Notes: generated by a model not told the origin, from the letters alone. A DNA stretch of 64,000 nucleotides from an uncultured Eubacterium sp. (GCA_910584065.1 CAJTZN010000016.1:1-64000), one strand, 5' to 3'. Counted from the stretch's first letter, positions 26,974 to 35,672 are shown. Numbers and translations are program-made.

Positions 26974-27120
26974 ATGAGCCAGGCGGAGAGGACGAAACTC
27001 GTCGTGGACGACACAACGATTTATGAGATCGATCTTGAGTGTCAGGAGTGTAAAAATAGGAAAGAGTGTGAGAAGAAAGAGGAGCGCGAGGTTATTCTTA
27101 GTTCCCAAAGGCCGCGCTGA
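26974..27120 (+). CDS. Small CxxC protein, 48 residues
   Basis: ATG at 26974 follows GGAGG (26964-26968) with 5 bases between, and TGA is at 27118. The peptide begins M-S-Q-A-E-R-T-K-L-V-V-D-D, then Y-E-I-D-L, then a cluster E-C-Q-E-C-K-N-R-K-E-C, and ends in a charged tail. Three cysteines (23, 26, 32) could bind metal or be modified. Similar short proteins with a Y-E-I-D core occur in Lachnospiraceae, but I know no function. It has a likely terminator (27139-27181). Gene-level evidence is the strong ribosome site and the fit between start, stop and terminator. Confidence 0.6.
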   Translation: MSQAERTKLVVDDTTIYEIDLECQECKNRKECEKKEEREVILSSQRPR

Positions 27121-27138
27121 GAGGGGAAAGTAGTATGG

Positions 27139-27181
27139 TGCACAGGGTAAAGGCAGTAATGCGCCTGGCTCTGTGCATTTT
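27139..27181 (+). terminator. Probable terminator of the CxxC gene
   Basis: TGCACAG (27139-27145) pairs with CTGTGCA (27171-27177), followed by TTTT. The loop is long, so confidence is moderate. Confidence 0.5.
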
Positions 27182-27190
27182 ACGCATTTC

Positions 27191-27225
27191 AAAAAGGGAT
27201 GCCAGGCACGATGTCCCGGCATCCC
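27191..27225 (-). terminator. Terminator of the high-cysteine protein gene
   Basis: GGGATGCC (27196-27203) pairs with GGCATCCC (27218-27225). On the minus strand it is followed by TTTTTG, 27 bases after the stop. Confidence 0.75.
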
Positions 27226-27252
27226 CTGTTCGGACGGAACGAGAGGGCTGGA

Positions 27253-27492
27253 TTAGCAGAAGCCGCCGAATCCGAAGCCGTCTCCGCCGCCGCAGCAGCA
27301 CAGAAGGAGTAAGATCCAGATGATGCAGCTGCAGTCACTGCCGCCGCCACCGCATCCTCCCCAGCTGCCGCCGTGTCCTCCACAGCAGCTCAAAAGCAGG
27401 ATAATGATGATGATCCAAGTGCAGGAGCATCCGCTTCCGCCTTCATTGCAGGAGCATCCGCCACCGCAGTTTGTTGCTGATAAATCACTCAT
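27253..27492 (-). CDS. Chorion class high-cysteine HCB13-like protein
   Basis: This 79-residue protein starts at ATG 27492 behind AGGAGG. It is built from two similar halves: a Cys/Gly-rich stretch (NCGGGCSCNEGGSGCSC; GGCGGGGSDCSC) followed by an aliphatic run (WIIIIILLLSCCGG; IIWILLLLCCCGGG). This composition matches the small Firmicutes proteins annotated as 'chorion class high-cysteine HCB protein 13'. The aliphatic runs could insert in a membrane. The high cysteine content suggests cross-linking or metal binding, perhaps in a spore or envelope layer, but no function is established. It has its own terminator. Confidence 0.75.
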   Translation of the reverse strand: MSDLSATNCGGGCSCNEGGSGCSCTWIIIIILLLSCCGGHGGSWGGCGGGGSDCSCIIWILLLLCCCGGGDGFGFGGFC

Positions 27493-27607
27493 ATTAGGTT
27501 CCTCCTAAAATAATTTACAATGATATATTATGTATGACAGCTTGCCCTGTTTACAAATAAGATAAAAAAATTTGAATGTTTCTCTTATTTTTGTGAAATA
27601 TTTATTT

Positions 27608-27636
27608 GTATAATGTGACATTATTTGATATAATAC
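27608..27636 (+). promoter_or_regulatory. Promoter of the GH3-like lipoprotein
   Basis: TTGTAT (27608-27613), 17 bases, extended -10 TGATATAAT (-10 at 27631-27636). Transcription would begin near 27643, just before the ribosome site GGAGGAG at 27664. Confidence 0.75.
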
Positions 27637-27680
27637 TTTCGTACATTTATGGAACGGACGTATGGAGGAGAGAGTGAAAA

Positions 27681-29180
27681 ATGAATTTTTCACTCAGGAA
27701 GTTTGTTCGCGCGCGCCCAAACTTCTTTATGCACAGAAGGCGTGTGCGGATGGTGGAAATGATGAAGAGGATTACTTGTATTTTTCTGGTGTTCTGTCTT
27801 TGCCTGAGTCTGGCGGGATGCGGCAGTGGTGAAGAAGGTCAGGGAGAAGATATACAGGGGCCGGAGAAAGTGTCCGAGGAAGAACTGGACAGACAGGCTT
27901 TTCAGAAGGCCGGCGAATATTTGAAACAAATGACTCTGTCAGAGAAGATCGGGCAGATGTTTTTAGTGGATGCGGACAAGCTCGTGAAAGGGAAGGAGAC
28001 GGTGACGGCTGTTTCTCCGGAACTTTTGCAGACGATCGGGGAATATAAGATCGGCGGAGTCGTGTTTGGCAAACGGAATATACAGTCGGCGGAGCAGATC
28101 ACTTCGCTGATCCGGGATCTGAACCAGTCGGTGGCGGCGGGGGAAGAGCTGAAGATCCCATTATATATCGGTACGGAAGAAGAGGGCGGCGGCCGGAATT
28201 CCATCGCGGCGGCTACGGATACGATTACCTCTACGGGATATGTCAGTCCTGCGGAGATGGGAAAAAACATGACGGAGGGGCAGCTGGAGAATACGGGCGA
28301 GGTCATCGCCGGGGAGCTGATCGACCTGGGGTTCAATCTGAACTTTGCGCCGACAGCCGACCTGACCGGGGAGGAAGTGCCGGCGGACAGGAAGGCAGTG
28401 AGCGAGTGCGCGGTTTCCGCCATCGGGGAGGGGCCGGAATATCCGAATTTAAATCGAAAGAAGATAAAGAAAAAAAAGAAGAAAAAATTGCTAAAAGCGT
28501 ATGAGAAGAAGCTTCAGGAATACAATGCGAAATGGGACGCGTTTCTGAATGTGTGGATGGAGGACGATTATAACAGCAGCTGTTTTGGGGAAGATGAGGA
28601 GCTGGTCGGGGAAGCGGCCGCGGCTATGATCAAAGGCATGCACGCCGTCGGGGACCGCGGAATCTGCACGGTGCTGAAAATGTTTCCGGGCATCGCTCCG
28701 GTGGCAAAATATCATAAGCTGGTCAATATGAAACTAGATACGGGGTTGTCCCGTCTGCGCCGGACTAATCTATCGCCGTTTCTCACGGGGATACAGGCGG
28801 GGACGGATTTTGTCATGGTAGGACATGTGGCGTTGAGCAAGGTGGATCAGGACGTCCCGGCGTCCTTATCCGAGACGATCATGACAGGCCTTCTCAGAAA
28901 TGAGATGGGGTTTGAAGGGATCATTGTAACAGAACAGATGGATGTTCCGGTCATTACCAATGCGTATTCGACCGAACAGGCAGTCGTCAGGGCGATCCGT
29001 TCCGGAGCGGATATGGTGTACGATCCGGAAGACCTGCAGGCTGCGATTTCCTCCGTCCAGCAGGCGGTTCTTGATCAGAAGATCGAGGAGGAAATGATAG
29101 ATCAGGCCGTTCTTCGTATTTTGCAAAATAAGATCCGGCGGGGAATATGGGATCCGCCGGCGGCAGACGACGGGGAATAG
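27681..29180 (+). CDS. GH3 (NagZ-like) lipoprotein, probably catalytically inactive
   Basis: The frame runs from ATG 27681, with alternatives at 27750, 27759 and 27762. A lipoprotein signal beginning at Met28 ends in L-A-G-C (Cys47), so the protein is exported and anchored. The GH3 fold of NagZ-type N-acetylglucosaminidases is recognisable (LSEKIGQMF; LGFNLNFAPTADL; GLLRNEMGFEGIIVT). Key positions are changed: the KHFPGHG loop reads K333-M-F-P-G-I-A, the nucleophile Asp of VTD is Glu418, and the DQEGGR site reads TEEEGGGR. An insertion of about 55 residues containing a lysine run (260-269) replaces the RSFG region. It may therefore bind peptidoglycan or chitin fragments rather than cleave them. 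Downstream is purC. Confidence 0.85.
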   Translation: MNFSLRKFVRARPNFFMHRRRVRMVEMMKRITCIFLVFCLCLSLAGCGSGEEGQGEDIQGPEKVSEEELDRQAFQKAGEYLKQMTLSEKIGQMFLVDADKLVKGKETVTAVSPELLQTIGEYKIGGVVFGKRNIQSAEQITSLIRDLNQSVAAGEELKIPLYIGTEEEGGGRNSIAAATDTITSTGYVSPAEMGKNMTEGQLENTGEVIAGELIDLGFNLNFAPTADLTGEEVPADRKAVSECAVSAIGEGPEYPNLNRKKIKKKKKKKLLKAYEKKLQEYNAKWDAFLNVWMEDDYNSSCFGEDEELVGEAAAAMIKGMHAVGDRGICTVLKMFPGIAPVAKYHKLVNMKLDTGLSRLRRTNLSPFLTGIQAGTDFVMVGHVALSKVDQDVPASLSETIMTGLLRNEMGFEGIIVTEQMDVPVITNAYSTEQAVVRAIRSGADMVYDPEDLQAAISSVQQAVLDQKIEEEMIDQAVLRILQNKIRRGIWDPPAADDGE

Positions 29181-29222
29181 AGCGGACAATGAGGAAGGTG
29201 GGAAACGAGGCAACTGGCGGGA

Positions 29223-29256
29223 AAGTTTGTGTCTGCGCGCTGTTTGTCACAAACTT
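29223..29256 (+). other. Inverted repeat upstream of purC
   Basis: AAGTTTGTG (29223-29231) and CACAAACTT (29248-29256) can form a 9-bp stem 90 bases before purC. No T-run follows, so it is not a classical terminator. I do not see a purine riboswitch core. It could be a regulator site or a weak attenuator for the purine genes. Confidence 0.4.
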
Positions 29257-29346
29257 GTAAGCTGTATTTGATATGGCTTTGCGCATAGCCGATGAACATG
29301 GGAACGGCTGTGGGTCATGAAAAGCAGCGCAGAAATGAGGAAAAAA

Positions 29347-30060
29347 GTGGAAAAAAGAGAGATGCTTTATGAAGGAAAAGCAAAAAAAGTGTATGCAACC
29401 GATGTGGAAGACGTATGTATCGTGGATTACAAGGACGACGCCACCGCTTTTAACGGAGAAAAAAAGGGGACGATCGTCGGGAAAGGCGTGATCAACAACC
29501 GGATGACGAACTTTTTGTTCCAAAAGCTTGAGGAGGCGGGCGTTCCCACCCATTTTGTAGAAGAACTGAGCGACCGCGAGACGGCGGTAAAAAAAGTGTC
29601 GATCGTGCCGCTTGAAGTGATCATCCGCAATACGGCGGCAGGAAGTTTTTCGAAGCGCCTTGGGATCGAAGAGGGAAAGAAGCTGCTCTGTCCGACGCTG
29701 GAGTTCAGCTATAAAGACGATGATCTCGGCGATCCGCTGATCAACGATTATTTTGCGCGGGCGATCGGTATTGCGACGCAGGAGGACATTGATACTATTA
29801 CGAAATACGCGTTTATGGTCAATGATTTTCTCGTGGGATTTTTTAAGGATTGCGGCATTGAGTTGATCGACTTTAAAATAGAGTTTGGTAAAACGGCGGA
29901 TGGGACGATCATCCTCGCCGATGAGATCTCACCGGACACCTGCCGTTTTTGGGATATACAGACAAGAGAAAAACTGGATAAAGACCGTTTCCGCCGTGAC
30001 CTGGGGGGCGTCGAGGATGCTTACAACGAGGTGGCGAAGAGGATCGGTCTGACACAATAA
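29347..30060 (+). CDS. purC: Phosphoribosylaminoimidazole-succinocarboxamide synthase
   Basis: This enzyme joins CAIR and aspartate to make SAICAR in de novo purine synthesis. I place the start at GTG 29347, six bases after GAGG, giving 237 residues beginning [16 protein letters not shown], the normal family N-terminus; an upstream ATG at 29317 adds ten atypical residues. Signatures include the GKAKKVY loop, [10 protein letters not shown], and [10 protein letters not shown]. It is the first gene of a purC-purF-purB cluster, with 18 bases to purF. Confidence 0.97.
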   Translation: MEKREMLYEGKAKKVYATDVEDVCIVDYKDDATAFNGEKKGTIVGKGVINNRMTNFLFQKLEEAGVPTHFVEELSDRETAVKKVSIVPLEVIIRNTAAGSFSKRLGIEEGKKLLCPTLEFSYKDDDLGDPLINDYFARAIGIATQEDIDTITKYAFMVNDFLVGFFKDCGIELIDFKIEFGKTADGTIILADEISPDTCRFWDIQTREKLDKDRFRRDLGGVEDAYNEVAKRIGLTQ

Positions 30061-30078
30061 GAAAGGAAAACAAAGGGT

Positions 30079-31500
30079 ATGAACTCGGAAATGAGTGAAC
30101 ATGGGCTCCACGAGGAGTGCGGCGTATTTGGTATGTATGATTTGGACGGGGAGGATGTCGCGTCTACCATTTACTATGGTCTGTTTGCGCTGCAGCACCG
30201 CGGGCAGGAGAGCTGCGGGATCGCTGTCAGTGATACGGAGGGGCCGAAGGGACAGGTATCGGCTCAAAAAGGAATGGGTTTGGTAAATGAGGTGTTTGAT
30301 GCCGAAGGACTGGAGAAGCTGAAAGGAAACATCGGGGTCGGTCATGTGAGGTATTCGACGGCCGGAGCGAGTAACGCCCAGAATGTACAGCCTTTGGTTC
30401 TGAATTACGTAAAGGGCACGCTGATGCTCGCCCACAATGGTAATCTGGTAAATGCCAAGGAACTCCGGGAGCAGATGGAGTACACGGGGGCCATTTTCCA
30501 GACGACGATCGACACGGAAGTGATCGCTTACCTGATCGCCAGGGAGCGCCTTCATGTTCCGACAGCGGAAGAGGCTGTGAAAAACGCGATGATGAAACTG
30601 CGCGGCGCGTATTCCATCATTATATCCAGTCCGCGCAAGCTGATCGGCGCCAGGGATCCGCACGGATTCCGTCCGCTCGTCATCGGAAAGCGCGACAATG
30701 GCTATATCCTCGCGTCTGAGTCGTGCGCGCTCGACGCCGTGGGAGCCGAGTTTGTCCGGGATGTAAAGCCGGGTGAGATCGTGATGCTCGACGCGGACGG
30801 CATCCAGTCCGATGAGACACTGTGCAGCACGGAATCGGCGCGGTGTATTTTCGAATATATTTATTTTGCTCGTCCAGACAGCTATGTGGACGGGATCAGT
30901 GTGTATAACAGCCGCATCATGGCGGGAAAGATCCTGGCGCAGATGCACCCGGCGGAGGCAGACATCGTGGTCGGTGTACCGGAGTCCGGGAATGTGGCGG
31001 CGATGGGATTTGCGCTGGAATCCGGCATCCAGTACGGCACGGCGTTTATCAAAAACAGCTATGTGGGCCGCACGTTTATCAAGCCGAAGCAGTCGGCCAG
31101 GGAGAGCAGCGTAAAGATCAAGCTGAATGTCCTGAAAGAGGTGGTGCGCGGAAAGCGCGTCGTCATGGTGGACGATTCGATCGTGCGCGGGACGACGAGC
31201 GAGCGCATCGTGCGCATGCTCAAGGCGGCTGGCGCGACGGAAGTTCATGTGCGCATCAGTTCTCCGCCGTTTTTGAACCCATGTTACTTCGGAACGGATG
31301 TGCCGAGCTGCGACCAGCTGATCGCTTATAATAATACGATAGAAGAAGTGTGTAAAAAAATCGGAGCGGATTCGCTCGGCTATCTGGATGGGGAGAGGCT
31401 GCACGAACTGATCGGCGGCGACCACAATTACTGCGACGCCTGCTTTTCCGGGAAATACCCGGTGGATCCCCCCAAAGACGATATACGGAACGCGTTGTGA
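30079..31500 (+). CDS. purF: Amidophosphoribosyltransferase
   Basis: This is the first committed enzyme of purine synthesis, transferring glutamine nitrogen to PRPP. The 473-residue frame has a short propeptide before E-E-C14-G-V-F-G, where Cys14 should become the N-terminal nucleophile after self-cleavage, as in the B. subtilis type. The PRPP-binding motif V-V-M-V-D-D-S-I-V-R-G-T-T-S is intact, and the C-terminal cysteines (PSCDQL, NYCDACFSG) fit the iron-sulfur class. It lies between purC (18 bases) and purB (19 bases). A second ATG at 30091 would shorten the propeptide. Confidence 0.97.
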   Translation: MNSEMSEHGLHEECGVFGMYDLDGEDVASTIYYGLFALQHRGQESCGIAVSDTEGPKGQVSAQKGMGLVNEVFDAEGLEKLKGNIGVGHVRYSTAGASNAQNVQPLVLNYVKGTLMLAHNGNLVNAKELREQMEYTGAIFQTTIDTEVIAYLIARERLHVPTAEEAVKNAMMKLRGAYSIIISSPRKLIGARDPHGFRPLVIGKRDNGYILASESCALDAVGAEFVRDVKPGEIVMLDADGIQSDETLCSTESARCIFEYIYFARPDSYVDGISVYNSRIMAGKILAQMHPAEADIVVGVPESGNVAAMGFALESGIQYGTAFIKNSYVGRTFIKPKQSARESSVKIKLNVLKEVVRGKRVVMVDDSIVRGTTSERIVRMLKAAGATEVHVRISSPPFLNPCYFGTDVPSCDQLIAYNNTIEEVCKKIGADSLGYLDGERLHELIGGDHNYCDACFSGKYPVDPPKDDIRNAL

Positions 31501-31519
31501 TTAGAAATGAGGTAGAAAA

Positions 31520-32974
31520 ATGAGTACAGATTGTTATGTAAGCCCATTGTCAGAGCGATATGCCAGTAAGGAAATGCAGTACATCTTTTCCCCGGACATG
31601 AAGTTCCGGACGTGGAGGAAACTGTGGATCGCGCTCGCCGAGACAGAGAAGGAACTGGGATTAAAAGACGCCGAGGGAAATCCCCGCATTACGGATGAGC
31701 AGATTGCGGAATTAAAGGCACATGCCGACGACATCAATTATGACGTGGCAAAGGCGCGCGAAAAAGAAGTCCGCCACGATGTGATGAGCCATGTGTACGC
31801 ATACGGACAGCAGTGTCCGAAGGCGGAAGGCATCATCCACCTCGGCGCGACATCGTGTTATGTCGGAGATAATACGGACGTCATCATTATGACGGAAGGT
31901 CTCCGGCTCGTAAAGAAAAAACTCGTCAATGTCATCCGTGAGCTTTCGGATTTCGCCCTCAAATACAAAGATCTGCCGACGCTGGCGTTTACCCATTTTC
32001 AGCCGGCGCAGCCGACGACGGTCGGAAAGAGGGCGACGCTGTGGATGCAGGAACTTGTCATGGATTTAGAGGATCTGGAGCATGTGCTCTCTCATATGAA
32101 GCTGCTCGGCTCGAAAGGAACGACCGGGACGCAGGCAAGTTTTCTGGAATTGTTCGACGGCGACGAGGAAGTGTGCAAAAAAGCGGATCAGATGATCGCG
32201 GAGAAAATGGGATTTGCGGCGTGTTTCCCCGTTTCGGGGCAGACGTATTCGCGCAAACTTGATACGAGGGTCTGTAATGTCCTGGCCGGTATCGCGGCGA
32301 GCGCGCATAAATTTTCCAATGACATCCGGCTGCTCCAGCATCTGAAAGAAATTGAGGAGCCGTTTGAGAAAGGCCAGATTGGTTCTTCGGCGATGGCATA
32401 TAAGCGGAATCCGATGCGGAGCGAGAGGATCGCGTCACTTTCGCGCTATGTGATGATCGACGCGCTGAACCCGGCGATCACATCGGCCACCCAGTGGTTT
32501 GAGCGGACGCTCGATGATTCCGCGAATAAGCGTCTCAGCGTAGCGGAAGCATTTCTGACGATTGACGGGATCCTGGATCTGTTTCTCAACGTCGTGGACG
32601 GTCTGGTCGTGTACGAGAAGGTCATTACGAAGCGCCTCATGTCGGAGCTGCCGTTCATGGCGACGGAAAATATCATGATGGACGCGGTGAAGGCCGGCGG
32701 CAACCGCCAGCAGCTGCATGAAAAGATCCGTACCCTTTCGATCGAGGCGGGTAAAAATGTAAAGGAAAAGGGATTGGATAACAATCTTTTGGAACTGATC
32801 GCTGCGGATGACGAGTTCCCGATGACGCTGGAGGAACTGCAGAAGACGATGGATCCGAGCCGTTATGTCGGCCGGGCGCCGAGCCAGGTGACGGAGTTTA
32901 TCCGCGATGTGATCCGGCCGATTTTAGATGAGAATAAAGATCTGCTGGGGATGACGGCGGAAATTCATGTGTAG
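31520..32974 (+). CDS. purB: Adenylosuccinate lyase
   Basis: This 484-residue enzyme cleaves SAICAR to AICAR and adenylosuccinate to AMP, both with release of fumarate. The fumarase/aspartase-superfamily signature reads G-S-S-A-M-A-Y-K-R-N-P-M-R-S-E-R, with Ala where Pro is common. Other conserved segments are HLGATSCYVGDNTD and FTHFQPAQPTTVGKR. The start at 31520 follows GAGGTAGAAAA. It completes the purC-purF-purB set, and the deaminase gene starts 9-18 bases after it. Confidence 0.96.
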   Translation: MSTDCYVSPLSERYASKEMQYIFSPDMKFRTWRKLWIALAETEKELGLKDAEGNPRITDEQIAELKAHADDINYDVAKAREKEVRHDVMSHVYAYGQQCPKAEGIIHLGATSCYVGDNTDVIIMTEGLRLVKKKLVNVIRELSDFALKYKDLPTLAFTHFQPAQPTTVGKRATLWMQELVMDLEDLEHVLSHMKLLGSKGTTGTQASFLELFDGDEEVCKKADQMIAEKMGFAACFPVSGQTYSRKLDTRVCNVLAGIAASAHKFSNDIRLLQHLKEIEEPFEKGQIGSSAMAYKRNPMRSERIASLSRYVMIDALNPAITSATQWFERTLDDSANKRLSVAEAFLTIDGILDLFLNVVDGLVVYEKVITKRLMSELPFMATENIMMDAVKAGGNRQQLHEKIRTLSIEAGKNVKEKGLDNNLLELIAADDEFPMTLEELQKTMDPSRYVGRAPSQVTEFIRDVIRPILDENKDLLGMTAEIHV

Positions 32975-32992
32975 AATGGGAGCATGAGGACG

Positions 32993-33448
32993 ATGGAGTT
33001 TATGGATGAGGCCTTACAAGAGGCGTATGAAGGAATTGAACACGGACATGGCGGGCCGTTTGGGACAGTCATTGTAAAGGATGGAAGCATTGTAGGGCGC
33101 GGGCATAATCGCGTCGTTTACAAAAAGGATCCGACGTGCCACGGGGAAATGGAAGCAATCCGCGACGCCTGCCGGAACCTGGATACGTTTGACCTGTCGG
33201 GCTGTGACCTCTACACGACTGCCGAGCCGTGCCCGATGTGTCTCGGCGCTACTTTATGGGCTAATATCCATGCGATTTATTATGGCTGCAGCCGTGAGGA
33301 TACCGATGCAATCGGATTTCGCGATAAAAAATTTTACGAGTATCTCGACGGGGAGAAAGAGGTGCTGGAAGTCCACGAGATGGAACGGGAGAAGTGCCGG
33401 GAGCTTTTTGCGGCGTATGAGCGGAAAGAAGGGAGAAAATCATACTAG
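32993..33448 (+). CDS. Nucleobase/nucleoside deaminase (guanine deaminase-like)
   Basis: This 151-residue CDA-fold zinc deaminase has the zinc motifs H-G-E (in DPTCHGEMEA) and E-P-C-P-M-C-L-G-A, and a G-G-P-F-G-T-V-I-V-K-D-G start. The pattern is closer to B. subtilis GuaD (guanine to xanthine) than to TadA. The TadA-type HAE reads HGE here. I favour ATG 32993; ATG 32984 is also possible and would add three residues. It follows purB directly, so a purine-salvage role fits. A tRNA-editing function is a weaker alternative. A terminator follows at 33532. Confidence 0.8.
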   Translation: MEFMDEALQEAYEGIEHGHGGPFGTVIVKDGSIVGRGHNRVVYKKDPTCHGEMEAIRDACRNLDTFDLSGCDLYTTAEPCPMCLGATLWANIHAIYYGCSREDTDAIGFRDKKFYEYLDGEKEVLEVHEMEREKCRELFAAYERKEGRKSY

Positions 33449-33531
33449 TGTACGGTATCTTGGATGACAGAGAGATACAAGTCACGAAATTCCTTCAATC
33501 CACATAGAATAAAATAACAAACAGCAGAAAA

Positions 33532-33561
33532 GGACGATGTCGTAAGGCGATCGTCCTTTTT
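33532..33561 (+). terminator. Terminator of the purine cluster
   Basis: GGACGAT (33532-33538) pairs with ATCGTCC (33550-33556), followed by TTTTT. It ends only 10 bases before the start codon of the ZIP gene, so it may also act as an attenuator for that gene. Confidence 0.85.
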
Positions 33562-33571
33562 AATCGGAAAT

Positions 33572-34390
33572 ATGGACGTATTTTATGTAATTCTCGGTAT
33601 TTGCATACCGTTGATCGGCACCTCGCTCGGTGCGGCTTTTGTGTTTTTTATGCGAAGGAAATGTGGCGGTCAGATTTCTCCTGTCCTGATGGGCATTACA
33701 TCGGGTGTCATGATGGCTGCGGCGATCTGGTCGCTTTTGCTGCCGTCCATCGATCGGTCGGAGCATCTTGGCAGACTGGCTTTTGTTCCAGCTGCGGGCG
33801 GATTTTTTGCCGGCGTGGTGTTTCTTTTGGTTTTGGATCGTCTGATTCCGTATTTTCTTTCGAGGGCGGATCAGGCCGGAGAAGGACGTCAAAAGCTTAT
33901 GATGATGATATTTGCGATCACGCTCCATAACATTCCGGAGGGTATGGCGGTGGGCGTCGTATTTTCGGGATGTCTGTCCGGGGCGGTGGAGATGGGGGGA
34001 TCGTTCCTGTCCTCGTCGGGCGTACCGTTTTCGCCGCTTGCGGCACAGGCTTTTTTGCTTTCACTGGGGATCGCGATACAGAATATTCCGGAGGGCGCGA
34101 TCATTTCCATGCCGCTGGCAGGAGCGGGAAAGAGCCGGAAGCGGGCGTTTGCCTGTGGTGTGCTTTCGGGAATGGTCGAGCCGGTGGGAGCGTTTGCCAC
34201 GATTTTGCTGACACGTCAGATCGAGCAGTTACTGGCGTTTTTACTGGCGTTTGCTGCGGGGGCGATGGTGTATGTCATCGTGGAGGAGCTCGTGCCGGAG
34301 TCGTCGGGATGCCAGGCTTCCGGAAAGGGGACGATCGGCTTCGCAATCGGTTTTGTGCTGATGATGACGCTGGATGTGGCTTTTGGCTAG
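33572..34390 (+). CDS. ZIP-family metal transporter
   Basis: This 272-residue membrane protein has eight likely transmembrane segments. It would import zinc or another divalent metal. The conserved H-N-I-P-E-G-M-A-V-G of TM4 and I-Q-N-I-P-E-G-A-I-I of TM5 supply the binuclear metal site; TM5 has Gln-Asn in place of the usual His-Asn. The later MVEPVGAFA segment also fits. There is no clear ribosome site and the start lies 10 bases after a strong terminator, so its promoter must be within or before that hairpin. The length fits bacterial ZupT-like members. Confidence 0.9.
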   Translation: MDVFYVILGICIPLIGTSLGAAFVFFMRRKCGGQISPVLMGITSGVMMAAAIWSLLLPSIDRSEHLGRLAFVPAAGGFFAGVVFLLVLDRLIPYFLSRADQAGEGRQKLMMMIFAITLHNIPEGMAVGVVFSGCLSGAVEMGGSFLSSSGVPFSPLAAQAFLLSLGIAIQNIPEGAIISMPLAGAGKSRKRAFACGVLSGMVEPVGAFATILLTRQIEQLLAFLLAFAAGAMVYVIVEELVPESSGCQASGKGTIGFAIGFVLMMTLDVAFG

Positions 34391-34481
34391 AAGGGGTTCT
34401 TTTTTTGAACAGGCCTCATATAATGATGTTGGGAGTGCAACAGGAATGAACAGGACATATCGGTCGGAACGGAGGGGTATT

Positions 34482-35672
34482 TTGAATTATTTTCGTAAAA
34501 TCATTTATTTATGCGAATACAACGGGGGGGAGTGCCGTGGGAACATCGGCTTTGTTAAGCTGTCCAAAAAGCAGACAAGGTTCAAGATAGAGATTTCTTT
34601 ATCGGGTGACTGGTCTTTGAAGGGGGAGAAGGTTTATTTGCTCGATAAGGATAAAAATGCGGTGAATAAGGTGTTTTTTGGGACGATCACCGAGGAGGGA
34701 AGGGAGATTTCGATCACGAAACAGACGAGTGAGGCAGGGATGCTGAAAGGACAGCTGGCGGGAGTGCTGATCGGGGGAGAAGGGTACGTGGTTTGTGCGG
34801 GTACGGAGGATGATTCGGTGCGCGTCGGGGATTATGTGAAGGCGGAGCGGGAAGATGGACATGGAGTGGATGTGGCGGAGATGAGGGAGGGAAATGCGGC
34901 GAAAGTGAAGGAGGCAGATGAGAAAGAAACGAGAGAGGGAAAAGTGGCGAAAGCGAAGGAAGCAGATGAGAAAGAAACGAGAGAGGGAAGTGCGACAGAA
35001 AAGGGAAACAGGGGGGGAGTTTTGCCGGCGGATCCTGTAGGCAGGACGAGCGGGCCAGAGAATAAAGGACAGACTGTACAGGACGGGAAAAAGAAGCTGG
35101 AGAGTGTAGCTGAAAAGGTGGAAACAGGAGGAGAAGAGCAGGAGACAGATCAGGGTATGCTGACGGGTGGGGAGAATCGTGAAAAAGAGAAGAAAAGTAC
35201 GATGAAAAAGGAGATACAGGGAGAGGAACTGCCAGAGAAAGAAGAGATGATCGAGGTGGAAGTGGAGGAAGAGCACGATCAGGCTTATATGTTTCGGAAA
35301 TTGTTTACGGCGAAACCGAATATGTATCCGTTTGAGGACGATGAGATGGAGAAGTGTGTGCAGATCTCACCGGGGGATTTTTCGGATTTCCCCAAAGAAT
35401 ACTGGCATTTGGGGAGCAATACGTTTTTGCTGCAGGGATATTATAATTACAGGCATCTTATTTTAGCGAGAGACAGGGATAAGGTTTATGTGGGGATTCC
35501 GGGACAATATCACAGGAGGGATAAGTATATGGCGGATATGTTTGGCTTTGCTAGATTTAAAAGCATTTTGCGGAAAAAGGAACGGCTGGGGGATTTTGGA
35601 TATTGGATGAAGGAGATCGAGGTGACACCTTCTTCGGAGGGCGCGGTTTGCGTAACGGAGCGCAAAGTATGA
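34482..35672 (+). CDS. DUF6128-domain protein
   Basis: I place the start at TTG 34482, preceded by GGAGGGG (34471-34477), giving 396 residues beginning M-N-Y-F-R-K-I-I-Y-L-C-E-Y. An N-terminal beta-rich domain (1-115, YNGGECRGNIGFVKL) is joined by a long Lys/Glu linker (about 125-290) to a C-terminal domain. That domain reads P-K-E-Y-W-x-L-G-S-N-T-F-L-L, then G-Y-Y-N-Y-R-H-L, and is the hallmark of DUF6128. The linker holds a tandem repeat of about 16 residues around KEADEKETREG. The family is essentially confined to Lachnospiraceae and has no known function. No signal peptide is seen. Confidence 0.75.
   Translation: MNYFRKIIYLCEYNGGECRGNIGFVKLSKKQTRFKIEISLSGDWSLKGEKVYLLDKDKNAVNKVFFGTITEEGREISITKQTSEAGMLKGQLAGVLIGGEGYVVCAGTEDDSVRVGDYVKAEREDGHGVDVAEMREGNAAKVKEADEKETREGKVAKAKEADEKETREGSATEKGNRGGVLPADPVGRTSGPENKGQTVQDGKKKLESVAEKVETGGEEQETDQGMLTGGENREKEKKSTMKKEIQGEELPEKEEMIEVEVEEEHDQAYMFRKLFTAKPNMYPFEDDEMEKCVQISPGDFSDFPKEYWHLGSNTFLLQGYYNYRHLILARDRDKVYVGIPGQYHRRDKYMADMFGFARFKSILRKKERLGDFGYWMKEIEVTPSSEGAVCVTERKV

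Noticed and set aside
26759..27016. N-terminal extension of the AAA/PD-(D/E)XK gene
   Set aside because: The extra residues run through a tandem repeat and lack family similarity; GAGGTG precedes ATG 26758.
29181..29346. Purine riboswitch before purC
   Set aside because: A 9-bp inverted repeat is present but the conserved purine-aptamer junction sequences are not.
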